Source of the DNA: a virus
Length of the DNA stretch: 64,000 nt
IMG/VR virus record: IMGVR_UViG_3300046804_003469
Coordinates: 1-64,000 of that record
Direction: 5' to 3' (one strand)
In this document: positions 24,247 through 31,532 of the stretch, in pieces
How the letters are laid out: every line of letters begins with the position of its first letter
Numbering within the stretch: the stretch's first letter is position 1
Made by a program: the position numbers and the translations under genes
The notes under the pieces: generated by a model
What the model saw: only the letters and a program-made list of their open reading frames with translations
Database searches by the model: none
What the model was told of the DNA's origin: nothing

Positions 24247-24915
24247 ATGGCAAAGGTAGATTTACACAACTTTTTTAAATATTATGATGACAAAAATCCT
24301 AATCATGTAAAGGCGGTTCAATGGATGGAAGATCATCTTCCCATCAAATACTTAGAAGATAACTCTGAATGGGCAGAAATTTTTAGAGGAAAAAAGACTA
24401 GTGCTGCACCAGCCCCTGCCGCTGCTGCAGCTCCAGTCGTAGGTGGTGATGATGTACCTATGATGGGCATCAAATTAATCAAAGAGTTTGAAGGATGTAG
24501 ATTAAATGCTTATCCTGATCCTCTTTCTGGTGGACTTCCTATTACAATTGGGTGGGGTTGTACTCGTAAGAAGGATGGATCTCCATTCCATCTTGGAGAT
24601 ACAATCACTCAAGCAGAAGCAGACGAACTTTTAATTGAAGAATGCAAACATAATTTCCTTCCATCACTCCGTAAAATTCCACATTGGAATGAAATGAGTG
24701 ATGGTAAAAGAGGGGCCCTATTATCTTTTGCATATAATTTGGGTGCTGGATTTTACGGTGGTGATAATTTTAATACTATTACTAAACGTTTGAAAAATAA
24801 AGAGTGGGATTTAGTTCCCGATGCATTGTATCTCTACAGAAATCCTGGTTCAAATGTAGAAGCAGGACTTGCACGTAGAAGAAAGGCTGAAGGTGAATCT
24901 TGGAAAAAAGGTTAA
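24247..24915 (+). CDS. GH24 (T4-type) lysozyme endolysin with shared N-terminal module
   Basis: A 222-residue muramidase. Residues 1-50 repeat the module of the previous gene, residues 55-72 are an Ala/Pro linker, and then a GH24 domain begins: IKLIKEFEGCRLNAYPD carries the catalytic glutamate, LPITIGWGCT the threonine region, and ALLSFAYNLGAG and GLARRRKAEGESW are typical of T4 lysozyme. It hydrolyses the glycan backbone. The ATG at 24247 follows AGGAGAAC; an earlier in-frame start at 24199 would lie in the previous gene. A holin candidate follows 18 bp on. Confidence 0.92.
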   Translation: MAKVDLHNFFKYYDDKNPNHVKAVQWMEDHLPIKYLEDNSEWAEIFRGKKTSAAPAPAAAAAPVVGGDDVPMMGIKLIKEFEGCRLNAYPDPLSGGLPITIGWGCTRKKDGSPFHLGDTITQAEADELLIEECKHNFLPSLRKIPHWNEMSDGKRGALLSFAYNLGAGFYGGDNFNTITKRLKNKEWDLVPDALYLYRNPGSNVEAGLARRRKAEGESWKKG

Positions 24916-24933
24916 ACTTTCACACAAACTAAA

Positions 24934-25272
24934 ATGGAAAACGACAAAAAGGCAAAATGTATGAGTACTGTTATTCGTGTCGCTATTCTTAGTTGGTCTG
25001 CTGCTCTTCTTACAGCATCATATGCGGGTCTTCTTTCAAAGATGGATCCTACCTTTATTGCAACTGTTTTCACTGCTTCCGCTGCTACCTTTGGTATTAA
25101 CACAATGAAAAAAGGTGGAGATGATGATGAGAAAAAAGTAGAACCACGTAGAGAAGAAGTAGTTGTAGAAGCACCTCCAGAACCACCAGCTCCAGAAACT
25201 CTTGAAGCAAGAGTAGAAGCATTGGAGGAAAAGGTTGAAGAGGGTGAAGGATTTGTTCAACCTCGTACATGA
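24934..25272 (+). CDS. Two-helix membrane protein, holin candidate
   Basis: A 112-residue protein. Two hydrophobic segments (about residues 10-30 and 36-55: VAILSWSAALLTASYAGLL and FIATVFTASAATFGINTM) are joined by a short turn. They are followed by a charged tail with a Pro/Glu region (EAPPEPPAPETLE) and a short coiled coil. Size, two-helix hairpin and place right after the endolysin fit a holin, but no holin family motif is recognised. Confidence 0.55.
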   Translation: MENDKKAKCMSTVIRVAILSWSAALLTASYAGLLSKMDPTFIATVFTASAATFGINTMKKGGDDDEKKVEPRREEVVVEAPPEPPAPETLEARVEALEEKVEEGEGFVQPRT

Positions 25273-25276
25273 TAAA

Positions 25277-25489
25277 ATGAAGTATATAACTTTAACATTT
25301 TCTGTGATAAGTTTGGGCATCAGTACCGCTATAGGTATTGGTGCCTATGTAACTTATCAGAAAGCACAAAAGATTCTTGATAATCCAGAAGCATTTGTTG
25401 GTGCCGTTGTAGAAAAGCAAGTTAACAAAGCATTTGAAAAATTACCAGTTCCAAAACTAAATACCAAAGAGTTCAAATTACCTTTCTAA
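25277..25489 (+). CDS. Small membrane-anchored protein of lysis region
   Basis: A 70-residue protein with one N-terminal hydrophobic segment (about residues 5-26, LTFSVISLGISTAIGIGAYV) and an amphipathic, lysine-rich tail. No family is recognised. It could be a second lysis protein (spanin- or holin-partner-like), based only on position. It starts at ATG 25277, and its stop shares a base with the next ATG. Confidence 0.5.
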   Translation: MKYITLTFSVISLGISTAIGIGAYVTYQKAQKILDNPEAFVGAVVEKQVNKAFEKLPVPKLNTKEFKLPF

Positions 25490-25902
25490 TGGCAGATAAA
25501 GATCCTTACATTTACAGAATCCGTGAGATTCATAAAGTAGTTGATGGAGATACTATTGATGCTGACATTGATTTGGGTTTTGATATTTCTCTCACTAAGC
25601 GAATTCGCCTTGCTGGGGTTGATACTCCTGAGTCACGCACTGCAGATGCGAATGAAAAGAAATATGGACTTGAAGCGAAAGAATGGTTGAAGCACCGTTG
25701 TGAAGGTGCTAAGGACATTCTGATCAAGACTGAACTTCCAGACTCCACAGAGAAGTATGGTCGTATTATTGGTCATTTATTCATTAATGGCGAAACAACA
25801 TCCCTCAACAATCAAATGATTACTGAGGGATATGCTTGGAACTATGACGGTGGAACTAAAGTTAAGAATTTTGCCGAATTAGATTCTAAGAGGAAAAAAT
25901 GA
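25489..25902 (+). CDS. Staphylococcal-nuclease-like (SNc) endonuclease
   Basis: A 137-residue SNase domain: VVDGDTIDADIDLG supplies the calcium-binding aspartates, IRLAGVDTPESRT the first catalytic arginine and glutamate, and EKYGRIIGHLF the second arginine. Such nucleases cut DNA and RNA with calcium. There is no signal peptide, so it acts inside the cell, perhaps in host DNA breakdown. It overlaps the next gene by 4 bp. Confidence 0.88.
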   Translation: MADKDPYIYRIREIHKVVDGDTIDADIDLGFDISLTKRIRLAGVDTPESRTADANEKKYGLEAKEWLKHRCEGAKDILIKTELPDSTEKYGRIIGHLFINGETTSLNNQMITEGYAWNYDGGTKVKNFAELDSKRKK

Positions 25903-26642
25903 AAAAATTTTTTTCAATTTTATCTGTTGCATTATTATCCTTACCAGTCAGTGCTGAATCATTAACTAAAACACAACCAACTGTAAAACCATATAGTTTA
26001 TCAGCAATGGGTTGTATGATTCTTTTGGAATGTACAGAAGGAGTTGAAAAACTTACATCAGATTCTGAATTTTTGAAAGGATCTGAATTTGATCCTTTTA
26101 GAGAAGAAATTAAAAGTATTCTTACAGGTCTCGATAAACTTAATGTTCCCGTTTATGTTGCCCCAGAAAGATATTTCACACCAAGAACCGTAGGATTATA
26201 TAAACCAGAATATAATCGATTTTTTGTGAATGAAATTCTTCTTAAAGATCCAAGAGAATTCTTGGGAACAATGAGACATGAGGGATGGCATACAGTTCAA
26301 GATTGTATGGGTGGTGGATTGAATACTGCATTTATGGCACAAGTACATCAAGATTCCGAAATACCTTCTTGGGTAATGAAGATGACTAAACTTTCTTATG
26401 AAAGTATGGGCCAAGGTCGTGCTGTGCCTTGGGAAGCAGATGCTAACTGGGCAGAAGAACAATCCAATACAACTGCACAAAAACTTGAAATGTGTGCAAA
26501 AGGTCCATTGTGGGAACAGATTCGTCCAACACCAATGACTATGGAATGGTTAATTGGGTGTGGATGGATGAAACCACAAGAAGGTTTATATCCATATAAT
26601 CCAAATAAAAAATCAGAATATTGTGTAGAGGGAAAATACTAA
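25899..26642 (+). CDS. Exported zinc metalloprotease candidate (HEGWH)
   Basis: A 247-residue protein with a clear signal peptide (about residues 1-18, FFSILSVALLSLPVSA). MRHEGWHTVQD near residue 126 is an HExxH zinc motif, and WEADANWAEEQ about 45 residues later supplies possible third-ligand glutamates (gluzincin pattern). Several cysteines could form disulfides, as expected outside the cytosol. Substrate unknown; it may act on the envelope at lysis or on surface proteins. Confidence 0.65.
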   Translation: MKKFFSILSVALLSLPVSAESLTKTQPTVKPYSLSAMGCMILLECTEGVEKLTSDSEFLKGSEFDPFREEIKSILTGLDKLNVPVYVAPERYFTPRTVGLYKPEYNRFFVNEILLKDPREFLGTMRHEGWHTVQDCMGGGLNTAFMAQVHQDSEIPSWVMKMTKLSYESMGQGRAVPWEADANWAEEQSNTTAQKLEMCAKGPLWEQIRPTPMTMEWLIGCGWMKPQEGLYPYNPNKKSEYCVEGKY

Positions 26643-26643
26643 T

Positions 26644-26859
26644 ATGGTTTATTTTAATATTGTGAGGGTATTCATTATTGTTTGGGCAGCAGTTATGATT
26701 TCTGCTGTGGAATCAGTTGGAATTCGTTCTAATGGTATGGTGGAATTGGAAAATAAAGCAAGACAAGATACCTACGCCAAAGTTCTTATACTTGCTGTAG
26801 GATCTTTTCTTGGTGACGCTGCATTCAATTTAAAAAGAAAAAAAGATAAATCAGAATGA
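26644..26859 (+). CDS. Small membrane protein, unknown function
   Basis: A 71-residue protein with two hydrophobic segments (about residues 4-24 and 46-60) and a basic C-terminus (FNLKRKKDK). No family is recognised. It lies 1 bp after the metalloprotease gene and its end overlaps the convergent minus-strand gene by 9 bp. Confidence 0.55.
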   Translation: MVYFNIVRVFIIVWAAVMISAVESVGIRSNGMVELENKARQDTYAKVLILAVGSFLGDAAFNLKRKKDKSE

Positions 26860-27669
26860 CAGTCTAGCAGAAAGTTTTTTTGCAACTTTTTTAGCAGGGG
26901 CAAATAGAGATTTGAATCTCTTTTGTCCCTCTTTTGTAAATTTATCTAATATTACATCATCGATAATAATTTTATTTTCAATTTCATATAAAGAATTACT
27001 ATCTACTTGATCTCTAATATATTGTTCTATATTATCAACTTGATCTACTAAACGAGTTCCTTCAGAAGAGTATTCAAAAATATCAACATGTCCTTCCTCT
27101 GCTAAAACATAATGTAATACAGGTTTAACTTGTTTAATTTTAATTTTAAATTTATTTTTTGCTGCTTGTCTAATCATAGGTTCTGCAGCATTTTTTAATG
27201 TATTGAAAATAGCAGTTGATGCTACAGTTGCAGCAGTAGTTACTACTGCAACTGCCCCTGCTGTAGCGACTATTGATGGATCTGGTAAATCGAGATTTAA
27301 ACCAGCAATTGTGATACTAGGTTTATCTGCTGGTATTTCAGCAACTGGAGTTTGAAGGGGAGGGGTTTGAGCAATTTGAGGCAGATTAGGTGGGGAGGTA
27401 TCTGGTAATCCTCTATTTTTTTCTGGTTGTTCTTCTTGCTTTTTTTGATCTGCTTTTACAGCAGCATCAAATTCTTCTTGTGTCGGTACGTTAATTGTTG
27501 GATAATTTATTTTAGGATCTGGTATATTTACAACAGGAAGTTCCAGACCACGAATGACTGGAACTTCCATTGATTTAACAACAGGTGGATCTATAGTTGG
27601 AATAATACTGGGTCCATTGATTCCAACCTTAGGAACATTATTGTTTCCTATCGTTGGTATCTCGTTCAT
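26851..27669 (-). CDS. Proline-rich membrane-spanning protein, possibly structural
   Basis: A 272-residue protein. The first 125 residues are rich in Pro/Val/Ile repeats (IPTIDPPVV, LPVVNIPDP, INYPTINVP). There is a charged stretch KADQKKQEEQPEK, a hydrophobic segment near residues 135-160 (ATAGAVAVVTTAATVASTAIF) and a lysine-rich C-terminal domain. No family is recognised. It is last in a four-gene minus-strand unit with three exported proteins, so an envelope or virion role is likely. Confidence 0.6.
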   Translation of the reverse strand: MNEIPTIGNNNVPKVGINGPSIIPTIDPPVVKSMEVPVIRGLELPVVNIPDPKINYPTINVPTQEEFDAAVKADQKKQEEQPEKNRGLPDTSPPNLPQIAQTPPLQTPVAEIPADKPSITIAGLNLDLPDPSIVATAGAVAVVTTAATVASTAIFNTLKNAAEPMIRQAAKNKFKIKIKQVKPVLHYVLAEEGHVDIFEYSSEGTRLVDQVDNIEQYIRDQVDSNSLYEIENKIIIDDVILDKFTKEGQKRFKSLFAPAKKVAKKLSARLSF

Positions 27670-28205
27670 TTTCTTACTACAACATCAGCACAGATTTTTG
27701 AATATGGTGAGTCAGGATGAAACATGACTCCATTTTTATATGCTTCACCACATTTTAATAATCTAACTAATTCAAAATCTAATCTTGCTTTGTCTGCTTC
27801 TGCTTGTTGTCTTGATATTTCTACTCTTACTCTTGATTTGCACAATTCTTGTAAAGAATTATCCAAAGGTAGATTAAATCCAATAGATAATCCAGCATTA
27901 CCAGTATAAGATTGATAAGTTTCTGGATCTCTACTTGCATTAGTATTCCCCACTAAAAATGGTGAAATACTTAGTGTCGGACCCTGACAACTAACCCCTC
28001 CTCCGTAGGTATTAACTGCGAACGGACCTTGTAAGACTTGTACTGCTTGGTTAGTAACATTGCCTGTAGCAGAAGCACTGGGACCAGCAATATTAGTATT
28101 ACTAGGAGCTGTTTGAGCCCACATGGGCGATACATATAAACTTATTGAGTAAAGACAGATACCGAGTTTGTAGTAGATTGTTGTTCTGTGGTGCGATCTA
28201 TCCAT
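27666..28205 (-). CDS. Exported protein, unknown function
   Basis: A 179-residue protein with a hydrophobic N-terminal segment cut around SPMWAQ (residues 12-31), a Thr/Asn/Gly-rich beta region (AVNTYGGGVSCQGPTLSISPF) and an alpha-helical C-terminus (RVRVEISRQQAEADKARLDFEL) with cysteines. The start inside the upstream gene (64-bp overlap in another frame) is uncertain. The role is unknown; secretion is inferred from the signal segment. Confidence 0.6.
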   Translation of the reverse strand: MDRSHHRTTIYYKLGICLYSISLYVSPMWAQTAPSNTNIAGPSASATGNVTNQAVQVLQGPFAVNTYGGGVSCQGPTLSISPFLVGNTNASRDPETYQSYTGNAGLSIGFNLPLDNSLQELCKSRVRVEISRQQAEADKARLDFELVRLLKCGEAYKNGVMFHPDSPYSKICADVVVRK

Positions 28206-28507
28206 GTTTCTTTTGCCACTCCAGGACCTAGATAAGTTTCCGAGAACTGGAACGGAGCACCTTGAGTTTGAATAGTGTAATTTGCTCCCTGTTGAGGAGT
28301 GCCAGGAATGTTTATATTTGTTCCAGTCACTGTGTATGATGTGCCAGTTGTATATTCAACTTGACGAATCGTTTCTACAATTTTTGTAGTGGTTTCTGTT
28401 GTTGCATTTATAGTGCCACGAGTAAAATTGGGCACAACTTGCTCAGCATAAACGGGAGTACAAACGACTCCCGCTGCTAAAAGCAAAGCGGGAGTTATGT
28501 ATCTCAT
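28142..28507 (-). CDS. Exported beta-rich protein, paralog of upstream gene
   Basis: A 121-residue protein with a signal peptide (residues 1-21, ending PVYA). The mature part contains TKIVETIRQVEY, SYTVTGTNI, NYTIQTQGAPFQFSETYLGPG. The same order of segments (SKITDSVQL, SYSASGTNI, TYSIDNAGQAFSFSESF) is in the gene before it, so the two are tandem paralogs. Function unknown. The start overlaps the upstream stop by 4 bp. Confidence 0.68.
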   Translation of the reverse strand: MRYITPALLLAAGVVCTPVYAEQVVPNFTRGTINATTETTTKIVETIRQVEYTTGTSYTVTGTNINIPGTPQQGANYTIQTQGAPFQFSETYLGPGVAKETWIDRTTEQQSTTNSVSVFTQ

Positions 28508-28965
28508 TTGAATACGCTTAACTCAACACTACGTTGTGCAGTGGCAGTACTTCCAGGACCGCCAGCAGTAACGGTAGGAACACCAGTAGGTGATAATGTA
28601 CCAGCGAGAGAACCCTTGTCCCCTGCTAATTGTGTAACACTATCCCCATAAAGGTTGGGAGAAGCAATAACTCCACCAGAGACCGATTGAACGGTGACTG
28701 GTGTATCAGCAGAAACGAAACTTTCTGAAAAACTAAATGCTTGCCCCGCATTATCAATTGAATAAGTTCCAGCACCACCTACACCACCAAATGAAGTTGC
28801 TTGGATATTTGTACCTGAGGCAGAATATGATGCCCCTATTCTTGTTGATTGAACCGCTGCGCCCTGAACACCAAGTTGAACAGAATCAGTAATCTTTGAT
28901 GTAATTTCAGCAGCACTTACAGGAGTGATTAAGAATAACGAAGAGATTAAAAGTAATCTTTTCAT
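28504..28965 (-). CDS. Exported beta-rich protein, first gene of secreted cluster
   Basis: A 153-residue protein with a signal peptide (residues 1-18, ending PVSA) and a Gly/Ser/Thr-rich mature region, likely beta structure. Segments SKITDSVQL, GASYSASGTNIQ and AFSFSESFVSAD match the next gene. A TATTTATC on the plus strand (minus GATAAATA) about 32 bp upstream is its presumed late promoter. Confidence 0.68.
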   Translation of the reverse strand: MKRLLLISSLFLITPVSAAEITSKITDSVQLGVQGAAVQSTRIGASYSASGTNIQATSFGGVGGAGTYSIDNAGQAFSFSESFVSADTPVTVQSVSGGVIASPNLYGDSVTQLAGDKGSLAGTLSPTGVPTVTAGGPGSTATAQRSVELSVFK

Positions 28966-28996
28966 TTTTCTTATTATTGTGAGTAAACACTAAAAG

Positions 28997-29011
28997 TATT
29001 TATCATAAATA
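28997..29011. promoter_or_regulatory. Divergent overlapping late promoters
   Basis: TATTTATCATAAATA is nearly palindromic: on the plus strand CATAAATA (29004-29011) is 23 bp before ATG 29035, and on the minus strand GATAAATA (29004-28997) is about 31 bp before ATG 28965. Both match NATAAATA and share one base. Confidence 0.65.
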
Positions 29012-29034
29012 TTGTTACACTCACTTTCAGAAAA

Positions 29035-29430
29035 ATGAAACGCCAAAGATCCTCTGAGGATACTTTGACGTTGGGACAGAATATTGCTGATCGGTGTTCA
29101 AGTGCTGTCGGTTCTTGGAAGTTCATAATAATCCAGTCAGTAATTTTAATATTCTGGATTATTCTCAACGTCTCATTACCTAATAGTAAAAAGTGGGATT
29201 CATATCCCTTTATACTTTTAAATTTAATGCTTTCTTTCCAAGCAGCATATACTGGTCCAGTTCTTTTAATGGCAGCAAATCGTCAATCTGAAATTGATAG
29301 AAATAGAGCAATAGAAAATCTTGAACTAGTTCAAAATAATTATAAACAACTTGCAGAATTAATAGAAAATATTAATAAACATTTTCATGAGTTGAATGAA
29401 AAAATCGACAAAAATAATGATAGTAAATGA
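29035..29430 (+). CDS. DUF1003 family membrane protein
   Basis: A 131-residue protein with the DUF1003 pattern: LGQNIADRCSSAVGSWKFI, WIILNV, WDSYPFILLNLMLSFQAAY, TGPVLLMAANRQ and an acidic, coiled-coil tail. Two transmembrane helices at about residues 28-46 and 58-80. The family is widespread in bacteria with unknown function. Presence in a phage suggests modulation of the inner membrane. Confidence 0.85.
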   Translation: MKRQRSSEDTLTLGQNIADRCSSAVGSWKFIIIQSVILIFWIILNVSLPNSKKWDSYPFILLNLMLSFQAAYTGPVLLMAANRQSEIDRNRAIENLELVQNNYKQLAELIENINKHFHELNEKIDKNNDSK

Positions 29431-29532
29431 TTATTCTTCGTATGCTTCTTTGAGAATAGAATAAATCACCCAGGCAGTTCCTACTAGTCCAATACTGAGT
29501 AAAATAATTATACTCCAAACCACATCGGTCAT
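29431..29532 (-). CDS. Tiny single-helix membrane protein (33 residues)
   Basis: MTDVVWSIIILLSIGLVGTA opens a 33-residue frame with one hydrophobic helix and an acidic end (KEAYEE). The length and shape resemble small photosystem or cytochrome subunits, but no specific family is recognised. Its start is 21 bp after the stop of the Lys-rich gene; the two probably share the late promoter at 29690-29697. Its stop abuts the DUF1003 stop on the other strand. Confidence 0.5.
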   Translation of the reverse strand: MTDVVWSIIILLSIGLVGTAWVIYSILKEAYEE

Positions 29533-29553
29533 TTTTATTTCTCTGAGTATAAA

Positions 29554-29664
29554 CTACTTTTTCTTACCACCGTTCTTTGCTTTTTTAGCAGTAGCATTAC
29601 CCTGATTTTGTTTTGGTTTATTTGCTTTCTTATTTGCTGCGCCTTTGTTTTTTGCTTTGGACAT
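29554..29664 (-). CDS. Lysine/asparagine-rich 36-residue protein
   Basis: A 36-residue frame starting MSKAKNKGAANKK and ending NGGKKK, with more than a third lysine and no acidic residues. A clean AGAGGA lies 9 bp before ATG 29664 and a late-promoter-like AATAAATA is 26 bp upstream. The composition suggests nucleic-acid binding; no family is recognised. Confidence 0.55.
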   Translation of the reverse strand: MSKAKNKGAANKKANKPKQNQGNATAKKAKNGGKKK

Positions 29665-29689
29665 GTCTTTGTCCTCTAAGGTAACTCAC

Positions 29690-29697
29690 TATTTATT
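29690..29697 (-). promoter_or_regulatory. Late promoter AATAAATA (minus strand)
   Basis: Plus-strand TATTTATT reads AATAAATA on the minus strand, 26 bp before the Lys-rich gene start. A plus-strand CTAAATA (29701-29707) lies back to back, 18 bp before ATG 29726. Confidence 0.5.
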
Positions 29698-29725
29698 AAT
29701 CTAAATAGTTAAAAAAACAAAGGCA

Positions 29726-30061
29726 ATGGCAGTTTTTGCGGCAAATTTAGTAATACCACAAGGAACTGATTTCGAACAATCATTTAATCTTTTTAATGAA
29801 GATGGTAGTCATTTAGTACTTACTGGATGCGCTGTTACAGCAAAACTCCGTAAGTATTATGGATCTGTAGGAGTAACTACCTTTACTTCATCTATTGTAA
29901 ATCCAACTCAAGGTGGAATTAAAATATCATTAAATGAAACACAAACTGCAAATTTGACAGTGGGTAGACATTACTATGATGTTCTGGTAACGTCTGGATC
30001 AAGCATTACTTCAAAGGTTATTGAAGGAATGATTCTAGTAGAAGGAACTGCATCTTTATAA
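29726..30061 (+). CDS. Phage structural-like beta protein (BppU-like fold guess)
   Basis: A 111-residue beta-rich protein: IPQGTDFEQSFNLFNEDGSH, LTGCAVTAKLRKYYGS, GGIKISLNETQTANL, RHYYDVLVTSGSS and a short end strand. This order (binding to a linear polymer axis, LTG, then strand pairs) resembles the N-terminal domain of baseplate/tail proteins of the BppU type. No direct family match can be shown. A CTAAATA element precedes it by 18 bp. Confidence 0.5.
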   Translation: MAVFAANLVIPQGTDFEQSFNLFNEDGSHLVLTGCAVTAKLRKYYGSVGVTTFTSSIVNPTQGGIKISLNETQTANLTVGRHYYDVLVTSGSSITSKVIEGMILVEGTASL

Positions 30062-30062
30062 A

Positions 30063-30170
30063 ATGAAAGTAACTCTATCCACAAATCAAATAATTGTAAA
30101 ATCGGATTTAGAAAAAAGAATAACGGTAGGTATTAGTTCTTCTAATGTTATTCAAGTTAAACAAAAATAA
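30063..30170 (+). CDS. Small ORF after the structural-like gene
   Basis: A 35-residue frame (MKVTLSTNQIIVKSDLEKR to SNVIQVKQK), 1 bp after the previous stop. All-beta amphipathic pattern. No family; it could be a real small protein or a chance frame. Confidence 0.35.
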   Translation: MKVTLSTNQIIVKSDLEKRITVGISSSNVIQVKQK

Positions 30171-30188
30171 ATTAAATCATTCTGGCAG

Positions 30189-30217
30189 TTGACGGGAATG
30201 ACTGTCAGTGTTATGAT
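30189..30217 (+). promoter_or_regulatory. Sigma70-type promoter of psbA
   Basis: TTGACG (30189-30194), 17 bp, TATGAT (30212-30217). It gives a psbA transcript with a leader of about 175 bases. Confidence 0.7.
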
Positions 30218-30300
30218 AAATACAACAACACGTTAAGGAATGTAACAAATCCTTAACAATTGTTCTTGCTGAAACGGGTCTAACCACCTTACTGAGACTA

Positions 30301-30388
30301 GGCAAGTAAAAGATGTCTCTCATACCCACAGTGGAGGGTGCTGTGGGAAATAATGTAACATCCAGAACCCCCTGGACTTTTACTTACC
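30301..30388 (+). ncRNA. Structured 5' leader of psbA (cis-regulatory RNA candidate)
   Basis: Within the psbA leader, AAGTAAAAG (30304-30312) pairs with CTTTTACTT (30377-30385), extended by GG/CC past one mismatch. Inside are two hairpins, CCCACAG/CTGTGGG (30325-30331 with 30341-30347, nine-base loop) and TCCAG/CTGGA (30361-30365 with 30372-30376, loop AACCCC). Loop bases GGGT (30336-30339) can pair with ACCC (30367-30370), a possible kissing-loop. The outer stem ends 13 bases before the psbA ATG, so it may control ribosome access. No known motif was matched by eye. Confidence 0.55.
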
Positions 30389-30400
30389 CTTTAACGAAAA

Positions 30401-31480
30401 ATGACTGCTTCAATTGCTCAACAACGTTCTAATTCCACCTGGGAGTCTTTCTGCCAGTGGGTTACTTCAACCGATAATCGTCTTTATGTAGGTTGGTTTG
30501 GAACTCTTATGATTCCTTGCCTGCTTGCTGCTACTATTTGTTTCATCATTGCATTCATCGGTGCTCCTCCTGTAGACATTGATGGTATCCGTGAACCCGT
30601 TGCTGGTTCACTCATGTACGGAAACAACATCATCTCTGGTGCTGTAATTCCTTCGTCAAATGCTATTGGACTGCACTTTTACCCCATCTGGGAAGCTGCT
30701 TCCCTAGATGAGTGGCTCTACAACGGTGGTCCTTTCCAACTGGTTGTGTTCCACTTCCTCATCGGCATCTATGCTTATATGGGTCGTGAATGGGAACTCT
30801 CTTATCGTCTGGGTATGCGCCCTTGGATCTGTGTCGCTTATTCGGCACCTGTTGCTGCTGCATCTGCAGTGTTCCTGGTCTATCCTTTCGGTCAAGGTTC
30901 TTTCTCTGATGCGATGCCTCTGGGTATCTCTGGTACGTTTAACTACATGCTTGTGTTCCAGGCAGAACACAACATTCTGATGCACCCCTTCCATATGCTT
31001 GGAGTTGCTGGTGTCTTCGGTGGTTCTCTGTTCAGTGCGATGCACGGTTCTCTGGTTACTTCCTCGCTGGTTCGTGAAACCACCGAGAATGAGTCGCAGA
31101 ACTATGGTTACAAGTTCGGTCAAGAAGAAGAGACCTACAACATTGTTGCTGCTCACGGTTACTTTGGTCGTCTGATCTTCCAATACGCTTCGTTCAACAA
31201 CTCTCGGTCACTTCACTTCTTCCTTGCTGCATGGCCTGTTGTTGGTATCTGGTTCACCGCTCTTGGTGTTTCCACGATGGCGTTCAACCTGAACGGATTC
31301 AACTTCAACCAGTCTATCGTTGATAGTCAGGGTAAAGTGATCAACACTTGGGCAGATGTCCTCAACCGTGCTGGACTCGGGATGGAGGTAATGCACGAGC
31401 GCAACGCCCACAACTTCCCTCTTGATCTTGCTGCTGTTGAGAACACTCCTGTTGCTCTCACTGCACCTGCAATTGGTTGA
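30401..31480 (+). CDS. psbA: Photosystem II D1 protein
   Basis: A complete 359-residue D1, uninterrupted by an intron. Tyr161 (TyrZ), Asp170, Glu189, His190, His198, His332, Glu333, His337, Asp342 and Ala344, the redox and manganese-cluster residues, are all in place. Residue 130 is glutamate (MGREWELSY), the form found in high-light D1. A C-terminal extension follows Ala344 for processing. It replaces the fast-turning-over host D1 so photosynthesis continues during infection. It has its own promoter, a structured leader and an intrinsic terminator. GC is much higher than in the sugar cassette. Confidence 0.98.
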   Translation: MTASIAQQRSNSTWESFCQWVTSTDNRLYVGWFGTLMIPCLLAATICFIIAFIGAPPVDIDGIREPVAGSLMYGNNIISGAVIPSSNAIGLHFYPIWEAASLDEWLYNGGPFQLVVFHFLIGIYAYMGREWELSYRLGMRPWICVAYSAPVAAASAVFLVYPFGQGSFSDAMPLGISGTFNYMLVFQAEHNILMHPFHMLGVAGVFGGSLFSAMHGSLVTSSLVRETTENESQNYGYKFGQEEETYNIVAAHGYFGRLIFQYASFNNSRSLHFFLAAWPVVGIWFTALGVSTMAFNLNGFNFNQSIVDSQGKVINTWADVLNRAGLGMEVMHERNAHNFPLDLAAVENTPVALTAPAIG

Positions 31481-31506
31481 TAAAAAAACTGAATAACTGA
31501 TATAAT

Positions 31507-31532
31507 AAGAGGGTGTAATAACCCTCTTTTTT
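31507..31532 (+). terminator. Intrinsic terminator of psbA
   Basis: Stem AAGAGGGT / ACCCTCTT, loop GTAATA, followed by a T run. It ends directly at the ATG of the small ORF at 31533. Confidence 0.85.

Noticed and set aside
30704-31183. Antisense frame over psbA
   Set aside because: No start signals; psbA is complete and well conserved on the plus strand.
30401-31480. Intron or inserted homing endonuclease in psbA, known in some cyanophages
   Set aside because: The D1 frame is continuous over 359 residues.
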